Source of the DNA: DATAYA01 sp036272815
GTDB taxonomy: Bacteria; Pseudomonadota; Alphaproteobacteria; Acetobacterales; Acetobacteraceae
Assembly: GCA_036272815.1 (NCBI GenBank)
Contig: DATAYA010000008.1
Span: 1 to 19,018, forward strand
DNA length: 19,018 nucleotides
Reading direction: 5' to 3'
Program-made: the position numbers and the translations under genes
Shown here: positions 15,882 to 19,018 of the stretch, piece by piece
Layout: every line of letters starts with the position of its first letter
Position numbering within the stretch: the first letter of the stretch is position 1
The notes under the pieces: generated by a model
Databases searched by the model: none
Told to the model about the DNA's origin: nothing
Seen by the model: only the letters and a program-made list of their open reading frames with translations

Positions 15882-16921
15882 CAGGCGCGAAACCGCAGCT
15901 TCGCGCGTGGATCGAGCGCGTCTCGCACGCCATCGCCGAACACGTTGAGCACCAGCACGGTGAGCGCGATCGCGACACCGGGTGCGATCGCGACCAGCGG
16001 GCGCGTGTAGATCAGCGTCTGCCCGTCCTGGATGATCGTCCCCCAGGAGGCAGCCGGCGGCTGCACGCCGATCGAGAGGAACGACAGCGCACTCTCGGTC
16101 AGCATGTTGAGCGCCATCATCAGCGGCGCGAACACGATCAGCGTCGTCAGCACGTTAGGCAGGATGTCGCGCACCAGGATGCGGCGGTTCGGCACGCCGA
16201 GCCCGATCGCGGCGAGCACAAACTCGCTCTGCTTGAGCGAGAGCACCAAACCGCGTACGGGCCGCGCGACGTAGGGCACATAGACGATGCCGATGATCCC
16301 GATCGGCAATGCGAGGCTGTCGGAGCTGATGGTGATCGGCCCGATCGTAAGACCGCGGCTGATGAGCACGATCGAGAGCGAGATCGCCAGCAGGTAGATC
16401 GGAAAGGCCCACAGGATGTCGAGCAGCCGCGAGAGTACCGCATCGGTGATGCCGCCGAAAAACCCGGCGACGATGCCGACGATCGCTGCCACCGTGAGGC
16501 AGATCAGCGTCGACAGCGAGGAAATGAACAGCGAGTTGCGTCCGCCATAGAGCAGCCGCGCCATCACGTCACGCCCCTGGCTGTCCGCGCCGAGGAAATA
16601 CGGCGCGCTCCAGGTCGGCCCGACCGGCGTGACGCCGAGGCCGAGTCCGCCCTGATCCGGCTGCATCACCTGCACGCTCTGGCCGCCGAGAGTGAAGCTG
16701 CCATCGACGTTCGAGGCGAACGGGTCGGTGCGTGAGACGTAGCGCGCATAGACCGGCGCTGCGGCGCAGGCGAGCACGATCAGCGCCAGGGCGGCGAGGC
16801 AGATCATTGCCGCCCGGTCCTGCACGAGTTTTCGGAACGCCGTCGCCCAGGGGCCGCGCCCGGTCCGTGATGACGCCTCGGACGCGGCCTCGTCTGCCTC
16901 GGGCTGCAGCGTTGCCGACAT
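15881..16921 (-). CDS. Peptide ABC transporter permease, DppC/OppC type
   Basis: Second channel subunit, 346 residues from the ATG at 16921. A cytoplasmic tail of about 35 residues precedes the first membrane helix (about 38-58). A periplasmic segment of about 45 residues leads to GADSQGRDVMARLLYGGRNS (111-130), a DppC signature. Further helices and an EAA-type loop (about 232-256, SEFVLAAIGLGVPNRRIL) follow, ending in the family pattern GDGVRDALDPR. The ribosome site is weak, lying in a duplicated copy of the upstream gene's end. The frame continues upstream to 17542, but that part is antisense-like and has no family match. In this operon C precedes B, the reverse of the E. coli dpp and opp order. 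Confidence 0.93.
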   Translation of the reverse strand: MSATLQPEADEAASEASSRTGRGPWATAFRKLVQDRAAMICLAALALIVLACAAAPVYARYVSRTDPFASNVDGSFTLGGQSVQVMQPDQGGLGLGVTPVGPTWSAPYFLGADSQGRDVMARLLYGGRNSLFISSLSTLICLTVAAIVGIVAGFFGGITDAVLSRLLDILWAFPIYLLAISLSIVLISRGLTIGPITISSDSLALPIGIIGIVYVPYVARPVRGLVLSLKQSEFVLAAIGLGVPNRRILVRDILPNVLTTLIVFAPLMMALNMLTESALSFLSIGVQPPAASWGTIIQDGQTLIYTRPLVAIAPGVAIALTVLVLNVFGDGVRDALDPRAKLRFRA

Positions 16922-16926
16922 GCTGA

Positions 16927-16959
16927 CTACTGCACCCAGACCCCCTACTGCACCCAGAC
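16927..16959 (-). repeat. Tandem duplication of the solute-binding protein gene's 3' end, including its stop codon
   Basis: CTACTGCACCCAGAC occurs at 16927-16941 and again at 16945-16959, an exact 15-bp match with 3 bp between, giving an 18-bp period. Read on the minus strand, the gene ends KVWVQ-stop and, 18 bp later in the same frame, VWVQ-stop again. The downstream copy ends 5 bp before the next permease's ATG, so it forms that gene's leader and ribosome-site region. Confidence 0.9.
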
Positions 16960-18609
16960 TTTGGAGAAGATCATGTGGAACTGATCGCTCCACGTGTAGT
17001 TGCCGAGCCGCGTGGAGACGAAGTCGAGGTGCTTCGGCGCGAACAGCGGCGCCACCGGAGCCTGGTCGGTGACTTGCTGATCGATCTTCGCCCACATCCC
17101 GAGCGCCGCCTCCGGGTCGGCGACCGCGGTGCTCAGCGCCTTCTGCATGTGCGCGTCGATCCCCTTGTCGCAGAACCCCGAGATGTTGATGGAGCTGTCG
17201 GAGCCGGGATGGAAGTTGGCGCAGCTGAAAAGCACGTTGAGGAAGTCCGACGGCGCCGGATAGTCCTGATACCAGTCGGTCAGGCTGATCTGCACCTGGT
17301 TCTTCGTGTTCTGGATGTAGGTGAACTGGATGTTGGGCGAGATAGCCTTCAGGCTGGCGGCGAACCCGAGCGAGTTGAGCATGCTCTGCAGATAGCCGCC
17401 GATCGCGCGGTCGGCGGCGCGGTCGATCACGATCAGCGTCACCTTCGTGCCGGGCGCGACGCCCGACTGCTGCATCAGGGCCTTGGCTTTCGCGAGGTCG
17501 GGTGCCGTCCAGGTCTTGCCGGGGTTCTTGGTCCACGGGCAATACGGCTCATATCCGGGAAAGCCGGGAGGCAGAATCTGGCAGGTCGGTTGCGCCAGCC
17601 GCGGGCCGCCGTAGAGGTTCACCGTCGCGCGCCGGTCGGTCGCGAAGTTCACCGCCTGCCGCACCTTCAGGTTGTTGAACGGCGCCAGGTTGGCGTTCAT
17701 CGCGGCATAGTAGAATGCGAACAACGGCCGGATATAAATCTGCTTGGCGTATTTCGTACCGAGTTCGCCCAGCCGGTCGGTCGGCGGCTGGTTGAACATC
17801 CAGTCCGCCTGCCCGTTCTCGACGGCGGTCACCGCGGCCTCGTCGCTCAGGCCGTAGTTGAAGTCGATCTCATCGACGTAGCCGGCCGGCTGCGCCTGGG
17901 CACTCCACTGTTTGAAATAGGGGTTACGCACCAGCTTCATGATCCGGTTGGGATCGTATTGCGAAATCATGTAGGGGCCGGTGGTCGGCGCCGGCGTGGT
18001 GCCAAGGTCCTTCGCCGCCGTGTCGGCCGGCAGGATGGTGCCGAACGGCACGGCAAGCTTGTCCATGAACTCGGCATCCGGCGCCGTCAAATGGAAGGTG
18101 ACTGTATTGGCCTTGTCGTCGGCCACCACGCCACCCGAAAGCGTGCAGGTCGCCGGCGTCTTGAGGCAGGCATCGGCACCGACGATGACGTTGTACCAGG
18201 TGCCGGCGTTCGGGTTCGACACCTTGAACAGCCGCCGGAACGAGGCCACGACATCATCGGGCGTCACGGTCTTGCCGTTGGAGAACTTGATGCCGCGGCG
18301 GAGCGTGAAGACGTAAGTCTTGCCGGCGTCCTGCGGCTTTGGGATCTCGGTCGCCAGATCGGCGACGATCGTGTTGCTGTCCGGGCCGCTGGTCTTCTCG
18401 AAGCCCACAAGCCCATCATAGGTGACGAAGAACACCTGCCAGTACATCGAGGTGTAGTTGATCTGCGGGTCGATGGTGCCCTCGGAAGCGACGGACACAA
18501 GCTTGAGCGTGCCGCCCGTATGGGCCGCGGCGGCCTGTGCCCGCGGCGCCGCGGCCGCACCGAATGCCAGCGCGCCGGCGGCCAGCATCGCGAGTGATCT
18601 CATCCGCAT
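16945..18609 (-). CDS. Periplasmic solute-binding protein, family 5 (peptide/nickel type)
   Basis: Ligand-catching protein of the ABC importer, 554 residues. A signal peptide is clear: MRMR, a hydrophobic stretch of Leu/Ala, then a likely cut in the APRAQA-AAA area (about residues 26-29). Family-5 features include GGTLKLVSVASEGTIDPQ, YDGLVGFE, YVFTLRRGIKFSNGKTVTPD and LTDWYQDYPAPSDFL. Six cysteines occur as close pairs (148/155, 343/357, 463/480), likely disulfides in the periplasm. The ATG at 18609 has AAAGGA about 9 nt upstream; an ATG two codons later is less well spaced. The ligand cannot be read from sequence; the neighbouring peptidase-like hydrolase suggests peptides. A gap of 27 bp separates it from that gene. 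Confidence 0.94.
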   Translation of the reverse strand: MRMRSLAMLAAGALAFGAAAAPRAQAAAAHTGGTLKLVSVASEGTIDPQINYTSMYWQVFFVTYDGLVGFEKTSGPDSNTIVADLATEIPKPQDAGKTYVFTLRRGIKFSNGKTVTPDDVVASFRRLFKVSNPNAGTWYNVIVGADACLKTPATCTLSGGVVADDKANTVTFHLTAPDAEFMDKLAVPFGTILPADTAAKDLGTTPAPTTGPYMISQYDPNRIMKLVRNPYFKQWSAQAQPAGYVDEIDFNYGLSDEAAVTAVENGQADWMFNQPPTDRLGELGTKYAKQIYIRPLFAFYYAAMNANLAPFNNLKVRQAVNFATDRRATVNLYGGPRLAQPTCQILPPGFPGYEPYCPWTKNPGKTWTAPDLAKAKALMQQSGVAPGTKVTLIVIDRAADRAIGGYLQSMLNSLGFAASLKAISPNIQFTYIQNTKNQVQISLTDWYQDYPAPSDFLNVLFSCANFHPGSDSSINISGFCDKGIDAHMQKALSTAVADPEAALGMWAKIDQQVTDQAPVAPLFAPKHLDFVSTRLGNYTWSDQFHMIFSKVWVQ

Positions 18610-18636
18610 TGAGGGTGTCCTTTCACAATTTGGGGC

Positions 18637-19018
18637 TCAGGCGTGGCGGTCGAGGAAATCGGCGACACGCACCATGCACGCCTCGCGCTCCTCGATGTGC
18701 GGCATGTGGCTGGAATATTCGAAGACCTGCCACTCGGCACCGCCGATGCAATCGGCGAAGGGACGCACGCATGCCTCCGTCGCCTCATCGTGCCGGCCGG
18801 ACATCATCAGCGTGGGCGCCGCGATTCGGTCCAGCCGGTCGATGATGGTCCAGTGCCGCAGCGTGCCGGTGACGAAGAATTCGTTCGCTCCGTTCATCGT
18901 CGTATAGACGGTCGGGTCGTTCTCGATCGCCGCGAATGTGCGCGCTACGTCGTCCGGCCAGGGGTCGATGCGGCATACATGGCGGTCGTAGAAGACGCGC
19001 GTTGCTTTCTGGTAGTCG
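18637..19018 (-). CDS. Alpha/beta hydrolase, proline iminopeptidase-like (S33), N-terminus cut off by window edge
   Basis: Only the C-terminal 126 residues are in the window; the frame is open to the right edge. The segment YDRHVCRIDPWP near its start, then TMNGANEFFVTGTLRHWTII, resembles the cap and core of proline iminopeptidase-family hydrolases. The last two catalytic residues are recognisable: the Asp in PTLMMSGRHDEAT and the His in YSSHMPHIEE. The nucleophile serine lies outside. These enzymes remove N-terminal proline or act on amides and esters; the exact substrate is not settled here. It is the first visible gene of the importer operon, 27 bp upstream of the binding protein, so it may process what the transporter brings in. 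A short internal ATG (18897) is not a real start because homology extends upstream. Confidence 0.85.
   Translation of the reverse strand, partial: DYQKATRVFYDRHVCRIDPWPDDVARTFAAIENDPTVYTTMNGANEFFVTGTLRHWTIIDRLDRIAAPTLMMSGRHDEATEACVRPFADCIGGAEWQVFEYSSHMPHIEEREACMVRVADFLDRHA

Noticed and set aside
16922..17542. N-terminal extension of the DppC-type permease to 553 residues
   Set aside because: The extra 207 residues are an out-of-frame reading of the binding protein's 3' end. The family N-terminus fits the ATG at 16921.
16975..18597. Open frame of 540 codons on the plus strand opposite the solute-binding protein
   Set aside because: Mirror-frame shadow of the binding protein; the minus frame has a signal peptide and family motifs, and this one has none.
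12849..19018. Possible horizontally acquired island, because some stretches of the importer operon look slightly less GC-rich
   Set aside because: The difference is small by eye, membrane proteins bias composition, and there is no integrase, tRNA or repeat boundary.

Overview
The window is very GC-rich double-stranded bacterial DNA. Its genes are tightly packed, with overlapping starts and stops and almost no long intergenic DNA. Protein content and gene order (divergent ubiG/lysC, then ptsP, a RodZ-like HTH membrane protein and ispG) point to an alphaproteobacterium, most likely of the Rhodospirillales/Acetobacteraceae. This is an inference from gene content; no rRNA or other taxonomic marker is present. 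I see no tRNA, rRNA, CRISPR array, insertion sequence, integrase or phage gene.

Layout. (1) 1-1458, minus strand: ubiG (ubiquinone O-methyltransferase) followed by a type II NADH dehydrogenase cut by the left edge, so a quinone-making enzyme precedes a quinone-reducing one. (2) 1547-8596, plus strand: lysC (aspartate kinase, with a possible internal start for a beta subunit), an FMN-dependent nitronate monooxygenase-like gene overlapping lysC, ptsP (EI-Ntr of the nitrogen PTS), a RodZ-like protein with a 15-bp minisatellite, and ispG (MEP isoprenoid pathway). (3) 8615-10726, plus strand: glpD (respiratory glycerol-3-phosphate dehydrogenase) and a UdgX-type uracil-DNA glycosylase superfamily protein with the KRRIH loop. 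(4) 10730-12865: a divergent pair, a UxuA-family mannonate dehydratase on minus and a beta-propeller lactonase on plus, probably a small sugar-acid module. (5) 12849-19018, minus strand: one operon transcribed from beyond the right edge. It holds an alpha/beta hydrolase resembling proline iminopeptidases (partial), a periplasmic family-5 solute-binding protein, permease C, permease B and two ABC ATPases, i.e. a complete Opp/Dpp-type importer coupled to a probable peptidase.

Most genes are ordinary core or transport genes. I find no clear new multi-gene system. The best second looks are: the UdgX protein, whose usual third Fe-S cysteine position holds histidine; a PtsP with an Asn-to-Ser change in its PEP-binding signature; a perfect AGGAGG internal ribosome site in lysC where a beta subunit would begin; and three short in-frame tandem repeats, two of which include stop codons at gene ends (lysC/NMO and the solute-binding protein), the third lying in the RodZ-like linker.
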